Shown here one piece after another: positions 11,740-22,200 of a stretch of 64,000 bases of DNA (the stretch's first letter is position 1; each line of letters starts with the position of its first letter). The position numbers and the translations under genes were made by a program. The stretch lies in assembly GCA_003008705.1 (NCBI GenBank), contig PDUO01000046.1:310001-374000 (forward strand), given 5' to 3'. Source of the DNA: Pezicula radicicola. Taxonomy: Eukaryota > Ascomycota > Leotiomycetes > Helotiales > Dermateaceae. Under the pieces are notes generated by a model. The model worked only from the letters and a program-made list of their open reading frames with translations. It was not told where the DNA came from and did not search any database.

Positions 11740-11942
11740 ATTTGAAGGACTTGCTAAAAGCCTAAACAACAAAAGAAAGTATAGATCCGACAACAGACTC
11801 TTCAGGAACAACCGGATTTCAAACGAACATCCGCACTTAAGAGGACTTTCGCAAGACCCCATACAATGCACCCGCAAATTTTGCGACTTCATCACTTTAT
11901 GACTACAGTCGCCCCTCCATAGACCCCAGTCATTCTTTCCCC

Positions 11943-13102
11943 TTAAGATTGACCACCTATTTCCAATAGCATCAACGGGTTTCCGGCGTGATCAATGGGC
12001 GACACAGTTCCGGTGGGCCATACGTGGATCGCGACTACTGTATTGCCGGAAAACGCGGTAGGATGGTCATTCAGCATGTACTGAGTTGGCCGTCCATTGT
12101 CACTTCCCAACAGTGTGTCAAACCACTTCTGACTCGATTCTTCCGTTATTTTCAGATATTGAGCACCTGGCTGGATTTCTGATATGGCGGAATTGATGAA
12201 GCTTGCAGTATCAGCGTTCAAGATATCGTCCTGGGCCACGAAACTAAGCCCTATGTCTGGATTATCATCTGTAGCAAATACAGCTTGACGCATCCACTGA
12301 TACATAATCTCAGACTGTGATAATTTGACGGCCTCGTCATTCTCGTCAGTATCTTTGGCCGCATTCCGGACAATCGCCATATATGGCCAAGCGTCGATAT
12401 GCAATATGTCTAATACAGGGCCTGTGCCTGACGCTTGTTTGGCAATTATTTGTGCGCCATTCCACCCTGGTTCCAAACCATCTTCGAGATTAAGTTGTGT
12501 GAAAGGCGCGATCCAGTTGCTTTTGATTTTGTCTGGTAATTCGACCTCTGGATTCGTATCGGTGACGTAGCCATTGTCAAGAGCGCCATAAGTTTTGTCA
12601 GCCGCCTTGGATTCTCTGAGGATTGTTCCTCGTCCTTGTGCTTCGTCTTGGGTCAGGGTGCCGATAATTGCATCCTGTTGCATCTCTAAATCTTCAGTCG
12701 TTGTACTCCCAATTCCGCCTGCGGTAGTACCACCCGGTACGTCTGACCCAAAACCATCTCCACTGGAAACTCCAGGTACGCCTTCGGAAGGTTCTGGCTC
12801 GACAATTGGATCAGGATCGATATCAGGTATCGGTATATCGACTCTTGGTTTGTGCCTTCCAAATGAGCGAAGAGCCTTGTTTCCTAGTGACCAAAATTAA
12901 AATCCATTATTTCAAGGGCCACAGGTTTAGTGAGTTACTCAAATTAAGTGAGATATTACTTAAGTGCTAAATGAGGGAAGTACTTACCACTCGTAGTGTC
13001 CTTGGTAATCAAGCTCGAAGATGTTGTTGCCCTAGCTGCAACATTTAAGAACAATCCACAAGCAGCGCCTGCAAGGAACAAGCCATGGACGGGGAAACGC
13101 AT
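11943..13102 (-). CDS. Secreted protein of unknown function
   Basis: Two exons on the minus strand, 13102-12988 and 12883-11943, join in frame to 351 residues. The first exon encodes a clean signal peptide (MRFPVHGLFLAGAACGLFLN, then VAARA as a possible cleavage region). The joined sequence runs into an Asp/Pro/Glu-rich linker (DIPIPDIDPDP), a Gly/Ser/Thr stretch, and a globular acidic C-terminal domain with several Trp residues (EPGWNGAQII, IDAWPYMAIV, IHVWPTGTVSP). No cysteine-rich effector pattern or known catalytic motif is seen. The 104-bp intron carries a TTGAGTAACTCACT motif like the window's minisatellite, and a block of the same motif lies 5' of the gene. I do not recognise the family. 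Confidence 0.75.
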
Positions 13103-13182
13103 CCTGGTGGTGAAAGGGCCTCGATATACGGCAAAGAGAATAAGAGACGAATATCTCGTTGGGTCAGAGACGTGAACGGATT

Positions 13183-13262
13183 GGTTGAGTGACCAGCTTG
13201 AGTAGCCGAATCAAGTTGAGCAACCAAATTGAGCTGAGCAATGTAACCGACTTGAGTAGAGG
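13183..13262. repeat. Minisatellite-type motif block in a promoter
   Basis: Three to four degenerate units of the type TTGAGTNACCNANTTGAGTA stand in the presumed 5' UTR/promoter of the secreted-protein gene, 80-160 bp before its ATG (minus strand). They resemble the 3238-4115 array. Confidence 0.65.
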
Positions 13263-14569
13263 AGTTCTGGGAGACAGGGTTTGTACTGAGCCAGAACAAA
13301 GAGTTTTGCTGGGTTTGAGTTGATGTAGCTGAAAATGTGAAGGAGGGTTTAATTTTCAAATTTTGGATAATAGATTTGGGGGTTTGGGGATTCGAGGTTA
13401 TTGGTATTGCTGGATCTTGATGTCATCTGTCACTGGGCGGATGTGACTTGCTTTTATAATGACAATCTCGAATCTCAAGCAACATTACAAGTCTCCAACA
13501 TCGAGGTTCTGCGCACTCAGTACAAGGATTCTTAGAACGCAGGATACTCGTCCAGGCGAATAGCCCCGAGAATTGGTCCTTGGCCACTTCTGTGCCTCCT
13601 TCAAGGGAGGTGACGATTGTTGTATTCTTCTGAAGGATCGAGTATGTCTGCCTCAATCATCGTCAGGGTGAGTATCGCACTTATTTGGTCTCAACTCCAA
13701 AAATATGCATGTAGTTGGATTAAAATGCGCACCAGCTTGCATCTATTTAAATTGTTCAAAGGCTGCGCAGTACCTAATCCAGCGAAATCCGGTTATTCGG
13801 GTTGTCACTTTAAGCGCCTGGGACCGCCAAGAGGCTCTTTTCCAAAGCCTTTACACGCGCTGCATCACTGTGTCTGCCCTGCTATTCATGCTTCACTTTT
13901 CTGAAATAATAACTTTATCATGAGCCTCAAAAACAGCCTGTCACACCCGCGCGGTAACTCGGGACCAGACGCGGGACCTGTATATTCAAACTTTGGAGCA
14001 ACACTATTATTTTCTTCCAAAGGACGAAGCCTTTGATCGTGAACGATAGTAATCCAACACCAGCTTATGAGAAGCACATTGTCTGGGCCTCACGCACCGC
14101 CAGCTATTTCGCTCTTACGGTCCTTTGTGAGTCGAAGAGCCTTGTGAAAGGGCGCTGCCACTTTCTTGGCAATGCAATCAGAGATGTATCCCTTTACGAC
14201 TTGATGCGCAATTTTCCAACCTGAAGAGCTGTGCCACTTTCAAGAGGCCATGAATCCAACTGCTACACGCCTGAGATAATTTGGGATGATGTTGTAAATA
14301 CTTTGATCCTACTCAAAGTGCATTGGCAGGCAAGTCTTGGAAAGGGATATATATATGGCCTGCAAAGCACGAGTACTGCTCAGTTTTCATTATTATTCAA
14401 GCTCTCTCAAGCTCTCAGCATATCAAATCAACTTACATTATCATTTCCTCAGATTTTCTCTCTTTTTCTCTCACAAGACAACTACTTTTTAAGAAAAACA
14501 ATCATTATAACAACCTTACACAACTTTACCACAATAATCTTTTCCAGTATCTCACCTTTCTTCTTCCAA
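13263..14569. other. Divergent intergenic region, no gene supported
   Basis: It separates two secreted-protein genes that point away from each other. Short ORFs (13617-13904, 13886-14077, 14033-14224) show no domain, signal peptide or codon pattern worth calling. The right end is the leader of the next gene. Confidence 0.55.
14347..14356 (+). promoter_or_regulatory. TATA box candidate
   Basis: ATATATATAT following GGG lies about 215 bp before the ATG at 14570. A long C/T/A-rich leader (14400-14565) lies between them, as in highly expressed fungal genes. Confidence 0.45.
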
Positions 14570-15670
14570 ATGGCAGCAGCATTTCTCCTCAATACCCTCG
14601 GCGTAATCGCCAGTATTGCCGTACCGCTTGGACTTGAAAAGCCCAAAATCGCAAGCCAATACACAAACGTTGACCTCGGTGTCGGTGCTGGCCAGAGTGG
14701 CAGCGAATGTGACAGCTGCGGTGGAAATGTGCCGCATATCGCTCTTTGGGACGTCAACGGTGCTCGAATTGGACAACATTCTCCAAAGTCGAGCGACCAA
14801 ATGCAAGCAGGCAGCCAGAATCCCTTCGCCATTGAACACACACAGACCGTACCCGCATTAGCAAATGTTCAAGCTCAGTACGTCATGCTCAGCATGAACG
14901 ATGATGATGCTATCTGTCTCTCCTACATTTACGTTGGAGGGGACTCGGTTGACTGGTCGTGGTTTGGCGATATTGGGTATACATGTGGTGCAGACTGGTT
15001 CTATAGCGACTACGATGTGGGCAGTGGTACAAATCACCCAAGGTGCATCTGGTTGGACTATAATCACTCCAATGGCCTTCGATTCAATGGTATCAGTGTC
15101 CACATGCCTGATTTCAATGGTGCAGCAGCACTCGCAAATCAATATAATGAAATCGAGGAATCACTTTGCAACAGCACTGCAAGATTCAAGATGCATACAC
15201 AAATTCTTCCAGATGATGAAATAGCCTTCTTCTCGCCTCCACTCGAATATAACTCCGATGGAACGGACGTCGATCCCGACGCTGTGATTGATAAAAAGCC
15301 GACCACTCGACGACGAGATCCAAATCTCTCTCGCGCTGTCCTTTCCAAGCGTAATGGCAATATTAGGCCGGGGCACTTGGTTATTAGCAATATCACTTCT
15401 CATAGTGCCCAGGAGCTGTGTGAGAGTCATACATCTATGGGTTCGGATTTTGTAGATCTCACTGCAAATCTGTTTTGTGATATGGTAGACAAAGAATTGT
15501 GGCCTCTGTGTGATGACGCCATTGTAGCTAGCTGCTTCGACTTGGATTCTCAGACAATGGTTGGGCAAGCTCCAGCTCCATCTGCTGGACTAGAGACTAG
15601 AGACTTGTATACTGGTAGGGTTATTCCTGTGAAATCCTATGATTCTTTAGAGAGATGGGGGCGAGCTTGA
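14570..15670 (+). CDS. Secreted protein of unknown function
   Basis: An intronless gene of 366 residues. The frame is open from 14231, but the ATG at 14570 is chosen because it opens a hydrophobic signal peptide (AAAFLLNTLGVIASIAVPLG). The mature part has many aromatic/acid residues and about ten cysteines, some in close groups (ECDSCGG, AICLSY, YTCGADWFY, HPRCIWLDY), so disulfides are likely. A basic segment near residue 245 (KKPTTRRRDP, then VLSKRNGN) could be a dibasic, Kex2-type processing site. The C-terminal part has further cysteines (AQELCESH, NLFCDMVDK, LCDDAIVASC). The arrangement resembles lineage-specific secreted proteins common in filamentous ascomycetes. Function is unknown. 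Confidence 0.85.
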   Translation: MAAAFLLNTLGVIASIAVPLGLEKPKIASQYTNVDLGVGAGQSGSECDSCGGNVPHIALWDVNGARIGQHSPKSSDQMQAGSQNPFAIEHTQTVPALANVQAQYVMLSMNDDDAICLSYIYVGGDSVDWSWFGDIGYTCGADWFYSDYDVGSGTNHPRCIWLDYNHSNGLRFNGISVHMPDFNGAAALANQYNEIEESLCNSTARFKMHTQILPDDEIAFFSPPLEYNSDGTDVDPDAVIDKKPTTRRRDPNLSRAVLSKRNGNIRPGHLVISNITSHSAQELCESHTSMGSDFVDLTANLFCDMVDKELWPLCDDAIVASCFDLDSQTMVGQAPAPSAGLETRDLYTGRVIPVKSYDSLERWGRA

Positions 15671-16028
15671 ATGGGATGGGTGGATTTGAAGAGTTTTGGC
15701 TGCATTGTTAATTAGATAGCAGGGAAAAGACAGTAGCAAAGAAGTAGCGCCTCTAGAAAAACTTTCAACTATACTTATAAAAGAGTACATATTTGCTAAT
15801 CTACATTCCTCTCTTATGTTCCTTCCTATTTATATTAGTGTATATAAAATAGTCACTTGAGAACAAATCGTAAACGCTAGCCAGAAGCGATAGAGAAATG
15901 GCTGCTATGTGCATTATAATTTAAAGGCCTTCCCTCTTTTATATTCTCTGCTGCTACAGAATATTAGAGAAGCAGGTCTAACTGTTAGAAGGAAGTCGTA
16001 TCGAGGACTTAGTTTAAAGTAAATTTAA
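15671..16028. other. 3' flank and intergenic, nothing seen
   Basis: AT-rich sequence following the secreted-protein gene. No ORF or repeat that I can support. Confidence 0.5.
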
Positions 16029-16408
16029 GCGAGGAGCTTCGCTACGGTAGTCGACTACTGTAGCGAAACTGTAGCTACACGAAAAAGGTACAATCAGTAC
16101 AAGGACGCCCTACAACTAGAGGAAGCTCAAAATCTAGAGAAAAGGGCGTGGCTAACTCAACATCCGGATTTATCTTCTAAAAGAATCGAAGCCATACTGT
16201 ATACTGCAATGGGTCGCACAGGTAAATAAAATACTAGCCTATAAGTATTAAAAATTAGTCCTAACCTTCTTATTAGAATCCCTTTCACGATAACGCAAAA
16301 TGTCCTGTGTGCGATAAATTACAAAGTTTTCACCCTCAAGCCTCTGCACTAACTACTTCTTGCGAAGAGTGCACGACTAGCAAAGCAAGAAAATGCAGAT
16401 TCGGTTGA
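16029..16408 (+). pseudogene. Possible remnant of a Cys-rich protein gene
   Basis: A stop-free stretch at 16029-16222 reads as a charged helical segment (RKRYNQYKDALQLEEAQNLE, then LTQHPDLSSKRIEAIL) and ends at an intron-like GTAAATA...TTATTAG (16222-16276). The following stretch to 16408 encodes CPVCDK, SCEECTTSKARKC and then a stop, a zinc-binding-like spacing. The two halves do not join in frame by one nucleotide with the obvious splice sites, and no start is evident, so I call it decayed. It could instead be a real gene with a splice site I misjudged. No family was recognised. Confidence 0.3.
16038..16067. repeat. 30-bp near-perfect palindrome
   Basis: Two 14-nt arms (TTCGCTACGGTAGT and its complement with one mismatch) meet at a central CG within GTCGAC. 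It could form a hairpin and may be a transposon-end or binding-site relic. Confidence 0.7.
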
Positions 16409-17632
16409 GAGGAAGAGGAAGAAAGATCATCTTCGTAAATGTTTTCCTCTAGAGCCCTGCAGGTGTTTGAGCTGAAGCATAGTGCTTAACTGAGGTCTCT
16501 CGTTTGAAACTGTGCAGTGGGTAATTATAGTGTTGAATTGTATGTATAGTTGTGTTAATGTAGCCAGGCCAAGGCTTTCTATTAGTACCAAGCGCAACTC
16601 CGATACAGATACAAATTACACTGTGTAGATTACACGTTTACAATGCTTTAACGGGGTTTTAAGTGCAAATTAGTCAAACACCAGTTGCTAACAAAAATGC
16701 GGTTCTTTCAGCTGTTTGGCTTATGCTTGAGTTTCTCCATAATTCCCAGCTTCTTACATGTGTGTAGTGAAGTCGATAACACTCATATTCTTCAGGAAAT
16801 GTTTGGGTCCGGTTCGATATAGGAAAGCTTTGCGTGGGCATATTCTGATAATCCATATTATACGAACCACTATCTTTTCGTGTTACAGCAGTTCAACCGA
16901 TCCGAATCCAGGAAAATAAAGATTATGCTTAAGAGCAACAGTCAATACTTAGAGGTGACCTCATGTTTCTTTCTAGTGCTTTAGCTCCTTAGAGCAAGAA
17001 TCTTCAGGACTCAGATACTCCTGCGGATCTATATCTATTGACTGACTTTCGGAGTGATAGTTTCATAATCTATCCTAAAAATTGTTATAGCTAGAGATTG
17101 ATGATCGCCCTATTTATGTACATGAGAAAACCAAAGGTTAACGTTGACAAGCCGTAGTTTTTGGCAGAGTGCCTTGGTTGGCAAGCATTTACGGAGGTAC
17201 TATACTAGAAAAGAATACGATATACAAAGCAGCAAGGCGAAGTTCTATGATGTATTTCGAAGTTCTTCCCTCGGGTGAACGAACTTCTAAAGGATACTGG
17301 ACAAGGAGTCCCAACTGGGGACAAAACAACAGGACAGAAATGAAAGCCAGGCTCTTTTTTTCCTGAGAAGATATTCAAGAAGACCGAGGACTCACTAAGT
17401 GCCACGAAAATTAAACGAGCGCCTTGCTTCGCTAAGGTGTGCTATAATAGACTAGGAGGCCCACTGTTCCTCCCGTCCTTCGCTTCTAATTTACTGCAGC
17501 AAAAAAGAAAAGATCATGTCTACCTACTACGCATAGGTACCTGATCCAAAATATATGATCTTTATCCTCGTTTAAATGCAAGAACGAGGAGAAGCAAGCA
17601 GAAAAAAAAAAGAAGAATGGTGACATAGGATT
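16409..17632. other. Gene-poor interval
   Basis: Only short ORFs without features (16674-16856 minus, 17169-17366 plus). No repeats clear enough to call. Confidence 0.5.
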
Positions 17633-17720
17633 TGAACCACACCCGATTTGAACGGATAACCTTCAGGTACTTCCACAGAGAACTCTGGAATCTGACGCGC
17701 TACCGTTGCGCTGTATTTTG
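17633..17720 (-). tRNA. tRNA-Trp(CCA)-like sequence, probably degenerate
   Basis: On the minus strand a D-arm (GCGCAACGGTAGCGC), an anticodon arm TCAGA-TTCCAGA with anticodon CCA, an intron-like insert of about 15 nt and a T-arm ATCCG-TTCAAAT-CGGGT are all present in order. The 3' acceptor strand GTGGTTC has no matching 5' strand, because the sequence before the D-arm is AT-rich and does not pair. The 3' anticodon strand also has one mismatch. A T-run follows. I read it as a tRNA-Trp relic or a copy with a broken acceptor stem. Confidence 0.4.
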
Positions 17721-18015
17721 TTAGTCTAATGCTCAGTAACATAAGTGAAGAAGGAATACTAACCCAGCGGTCCTAACAATGTTTGTTGAATCAAATTTCC
17801 TTCTTTCACTATATGACATTAATTGTGTGCTGACGTAAGTCTCCGTCGGCTACCGGAGTATCGGAATCGGAGTGAGACACGGGGCGGTGAGGTCGGAAAG
17901 GAAAAATTAAGGTCTCCGAAGGGCACTTGCGAAGAGTGGAGTCTAATTTTGCTAAGGTGTGTGTTGGCAATAGATAGATAATGCGAAATATGGGGTTTCG
18001 AATAAAAACAAACAT

Positions 18016-18094
18016 GGCCCGCTGGCCCAATGGCAAGGCGTTTGACTTCGATTATGAGATCAAAAGATTGTCGGTTCGACCCCGGCGCGGGTCA
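18016..18094 (+). tRNA. tRNA-Arg(UCG) with a short intron
   Basis: The acceptor stem GGCCCGC pairs with GCGGGTC (one G-T), with discriminator A. The D-arm is TGGCCCAATGGCAAGGCG. Anticodon stem TTTGA/TCAAA encloses CTTCGA plus about 7 extra nt, placing anticodon TCG (reads CGA, Arg) next to a short canonical-position intron. The T-arm is GTCGG-TTCGACC-CCGGC with a good B box. A T5 run at 18107-18111 would end RNA polymerase III transcription. Confidence 0.85.
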
Positions 18095-18106
18095 AAAGAT
18101 CATACC

Positions 18107-18111
18107 TTTTT
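18107..18111 (+). terminator. RNA polymerase III T-run terminator
   Basis: TTTTT lies 12 nt after the tRNA-Arg 3' end, the usual distance for pol III termination. Confidence 0.6.
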
Positions 18112-18499
18112 GCACTTTTTCCCCACTCATAGATTGTTTCCCTTGTGCATTTCTCCTTTCTTTTGCAGATGTTGGAGAAGTTTGGGATGTGGATCTTCAT
18201 TTTGGGTGGGATTCTTTTTTGCTTGGTTCGCTTGGGTTATTTATTGGTTGGGAGATAGTGGAGAGTCCATTGTTCGCTTATTGTGGGTAGCTTCCTTCGG
18301 TGTTGGTTGTGTCAAGTCAAGGGAGCTTCACTGTTTTTTTTGTGAGCTGGTCACAAGTGATGTTTTGTTCTCTGGAATAATAGAATGGAAGTTTGAAATT
18401 TTTGGAATGGTTAATCTCACAATGTTTCTCGGTTTACTTTGCTCAGAAACAGAGGGAGTTAGTATTGTGTCCAATTTAGCGACTTAACTCAAGTCAGGG

Positions 18500-21400
18500 T
18501 GTAAACGAAAGGATCGGTAGATAGGAAATTATTTGAAAATTTCCGAATGATCTTCATATACGAAGTATTTTAGAGTAATCGTACGTCCGCTGATCTCGGG
18601 AATAACTCTTGTTAAGACGTTACCGCTAGTAATTCCGGGCAAGGACCACATAAAAAAAACCTGTTATATACTTGTACAAATTTATGCAATTGAGCCACAA
18701 GCACAGGCCTTCTTTAGGTGCTAGACGAGCGGGAGGATCATTGTATTGGAATACGGGGTAGAACGTTTTAACAAGAGTAACGTTTTGAGCAGACACAATA
18801 CTAGAGGCAGTGGGACGAGAAACAAGAACCATTCTTCTGGAAGTCTAGGGGTATACGATTGACCTATATTTGTATGGAGCTCTCACCTCGCAATCGGTCA
18901 TCAAAATAGGGGAAGACCTTACCTTTTGTAAATGTAAGTTGAGTGAAAATAGGGTAGAGATGAGGACTTTAGTATATACAATATATTAACGGAGAAGACA
19001 GTAACATACAATAGCAGACTTGGAAGTAGGAGATTTAAAACTGAAAGGTGATCTATACTCTCTCCTTAACACTTAGCGGAAAGTAACTCCATGAAGCTAG
19101 CTGGTAAGAAACACAGGCATGATAAGCAGGAATACCAGTAAATAAATACTATATTTCTAATCTCTCAACTGATTTAACTGAACATGAAAATCTCTCTGTA
19201 GAATAAAACTTATGCAGTCAGATATAATAGCACCCTTATGATAAATTGTACAAATTATAGCATAGATTTTACACGGTATGCGGACGTCAAAATAGCAGCC
19301 GCAGCAGACAGGGCTACATACGTGTACAAACACCTAGTCATCAAGTTTAACAAATATCGAAGACTCTAGTATTCGATAATATCAAACCACTCTCCTTAAA
19401 AATGTTTCTAAACTCTATCCCTTGTATTCAGATATAATGTGCACTAGATTCATATTTATGGCCGGTAAGACTAAACATAATCTAGAAAGTTTGAAGAGAT
19501 AGCTATGTAACCCTTATTAAGATACAAAGATAAAGAATTGAACTCGTGTTCACTTAGTAAATAATGGTATTATTCTCGGCTACTTGTTCCTCTATTGGAA
19601 TCTCTTCTATCGAATACTAAAGAATGTTCTAGAATGGACCTATAGCTGCCCTTACTTTGTCTCTTTGTTATACAAGTCTATAAGGAAGGCCTCTATAGAG
19701 CTCTGCTCTGCACGGAACACAGAATCAAAAGAGTTGCTGCTTGAAATACAACCCTTTACACCTTCTTGAGTGCTGAGTAAGTAAAGTTGTTACCTCTATT
19801 ATATAATCTAGGAGATAGAGTATATAGAGAACTCTAGTTAGAATACAGAGAAAGCGATTTTTATTAGGGCTTGAAGAATAGTATTATTCTTAACTACAGC
19901 CTCCTCTACAATTATTTCATCCTAAGTAAAGGGAATGAAACACTTACTCGTTTACAGTAAAATGTAAAACATAGAGAAGCAACAATTATAGATTCGTTCT
20001 ACTACTTAGGCTATTAAGAAGATAGATAACTTGAATTAGAATACAAGGAGAAGACTTTTGATCTATCCTTAAAAGATAGAATTATTCCTAACTACTAACT
20101 TTCTTTAAAATACCAAGGAAATATAATACCCTCTCCTACTACAAAATATAAAATATAGTAAAAAAACAACGATAAAAACTACAACTTATATTTTATATAT
20201 AGATTTACTAATTTCTTAAGGAATAGTAGGTATTATTCACAAGTAATATTTTCCTCCCTTTATATATTTCTTCTAAAGTGTAGAGGAACTAATAGAAGTA
20301 AGTAAGTATCTATAGGAGACTTAAAGAAAGATTCAACTATTAGACGAAGTAGATAATATAGTATAAGAATTAGTAAACCCCTTTATAGGTGTTTTGTCTT
20401 TAAGTATTAGAACTGTTCTTAGAAGTGATTTCAATTATAATCTTAAGAGGATATTTAAACCTATCAGAGAATTGTTGTATATAGTATATCTTTTCTACCC
20501 TGTTTACAATCAACTTATATAGACCAAAGATATAAGAACAGTTCTAATTATCATCTATAAGAAAGTAATAAAGTTGTTATTATTATTACTCTATTTATTA
20601 AGATACAAACGTTAATAAATCACAACTAAACTTCAAAGCTAAAATCTAAAGGCATCTAGGTATCCTAGGGTTTCCTTAGCTAGTTGCTATTGTGTTTAGT
20701 AAATAGGCAGAGAGATGTTAGTTATATTACTTTCTAGGTTTATAGTTGTATTGCGAAATCAGTGGTAAAGTATATGTTTCTTCTAGGAATTCTCTGATTA
20801 CAGCTTACTTGCCTAAGAATATCACTATTTATAGTTACCTTGAATTTGTATTTGAGGTTTGTATTAAGATTTTCTTCTTTTCACTGTGCTCTGCTATTTT
20901 TTGAAGCCAATCCTTCTTAACTGTTTAGATAACATAAAGTAGAAAACATTAAAGATTATTTAGTTTGTAAGAGATTGATAAATATTTAAAGGAGACAAGT
21001 AAGCGACCTTGCATTTCGCATTTTAAATTTGTTACTTATGTTTAAGATAATTGTATTATTCTTAAGCAATAACTAACACAATAACCCCTCCCAGGAATTC
21101 ATAGAAAGGTTGCCAGAGACAGGAGACCATTATGGAGCGATATTATCATTTAGAGAATTCGAGCGGTAAACCAAGCCTTGGTTGCATATGTAAATATGAG
21201 ATAGCTTGAGATGAAGGTTTATGGAAAGAATTCCTTCTACTATCTCTGCGAAAAGGCTGCAAGTAAGGTAGATCTTGAGTACAGATTATATGAATCTTTT
21301 GTAGTTCACCTTTCTGAGTTTTGAATTGCCATTGGATATGAGGCAAACTACTTGCTTTCTTAAAAGGATAATCGGTAACTAACAACAAAGCTTGATATGA

Positions 21401-22200
21401 CAACAATAAAATAGAAAAGTGCTTGAGAGGATGACTCTTAGAAAGTGGATTTAGAGAATTTGTATTGTTGGTAGACATCTTGTCTTTCTGCGAGCACGAT
21501 CTTGCTCGCATGCATCTGTGGTACTCAAGGAGGAATCCTGATGCTTTTGCACCCATTTTGATACTGTTAGGATCGTATGAAAATAGGTCTCCTTGAGATT
21601 AAAAGCTGTGGCTTAGAATGGTAACCTAGACCGGATGACCCCATCCGTTACAGAGAGAGATATATAGCTTGCTTGCTTCAGAATATTGTCGTTCACAATC
21701 AGCCTGAAATCATTTTTAGGGCTTGTTGTGTGGTTATTTGTTCATTGATAGTCTTTTGGCATATGGTCTTGATCAAGTGCTGATGATAATATAAACCAAA
21801 GACCAAATAAAGGATGGGCATTCCAAAGCACTTTGCTTTGTATGTATCTCAAGGAAACAAGCGATAAGGTAAATAAAGTCGTCAACAAGACTGGTGATGT
21901 TCTAACTCTCTTGTAGACTTGGCTATTGTCGCTGTGCTATAATAATACGTGAAGATTAAAAAAACGAAGGGGCTCTAAGTAGCGACTCTGTCTCTTTGAA
22001 ATGAGAACTTCAGTTTTATGTACTTTGTATTGAGTACTTACCTGTCGCCAAATCTTGTCGCTTAATGACTTCAGAATGTCTTTGATCAGCCTCGTCAGCG
22101 ATATCAACATCGTACTCCTGCTCTTGCTTAATCGACAGGCAATCCTTAAGTCCTACTCCTCTCTCTAGATATATACCCCTATATCCCTTTTTGACAACTG
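18500..22200. other. AT-rich gene-free block
   Basis: Strongly AT-rich, with stops in all frames and no ORF with domain content. A 136-codon minus ORF at 21146-21556 is the longest, and I do not believe it. Diverged repeats inside (see 19835-20180) suggest old transposon or duplication relics decayed by C-to-T changes, as repeat-induced point mutation would give. Confidence 0.6.
19835..20180. repeat. Two diverged tandem copies in the AT-rich block
   Basis: About 19835-20000 and 20028-20180 align along their length. Shared marks in order are TTAGAATACA, the TTATTCNTAACTAC stretch, a CCTCTCCTAC-like part, AAAATNTAAAA-CATAG/TATAG, and AACAAC/AACAAT. They differ at many sites, mostly transitions. 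Confidence 0.5.

Noticed and set aside
13045..13359. 104-codon minus ORF
   Set aside because: It overlaps the signal-peptide exon of the secreted-protein gene in another frame and translates the motif block at 13183-13262.
21146..21556. 136-codon minus ORF in the AT-rich block
   Set aside because: No recognisable domain; composition and setting fit chance.
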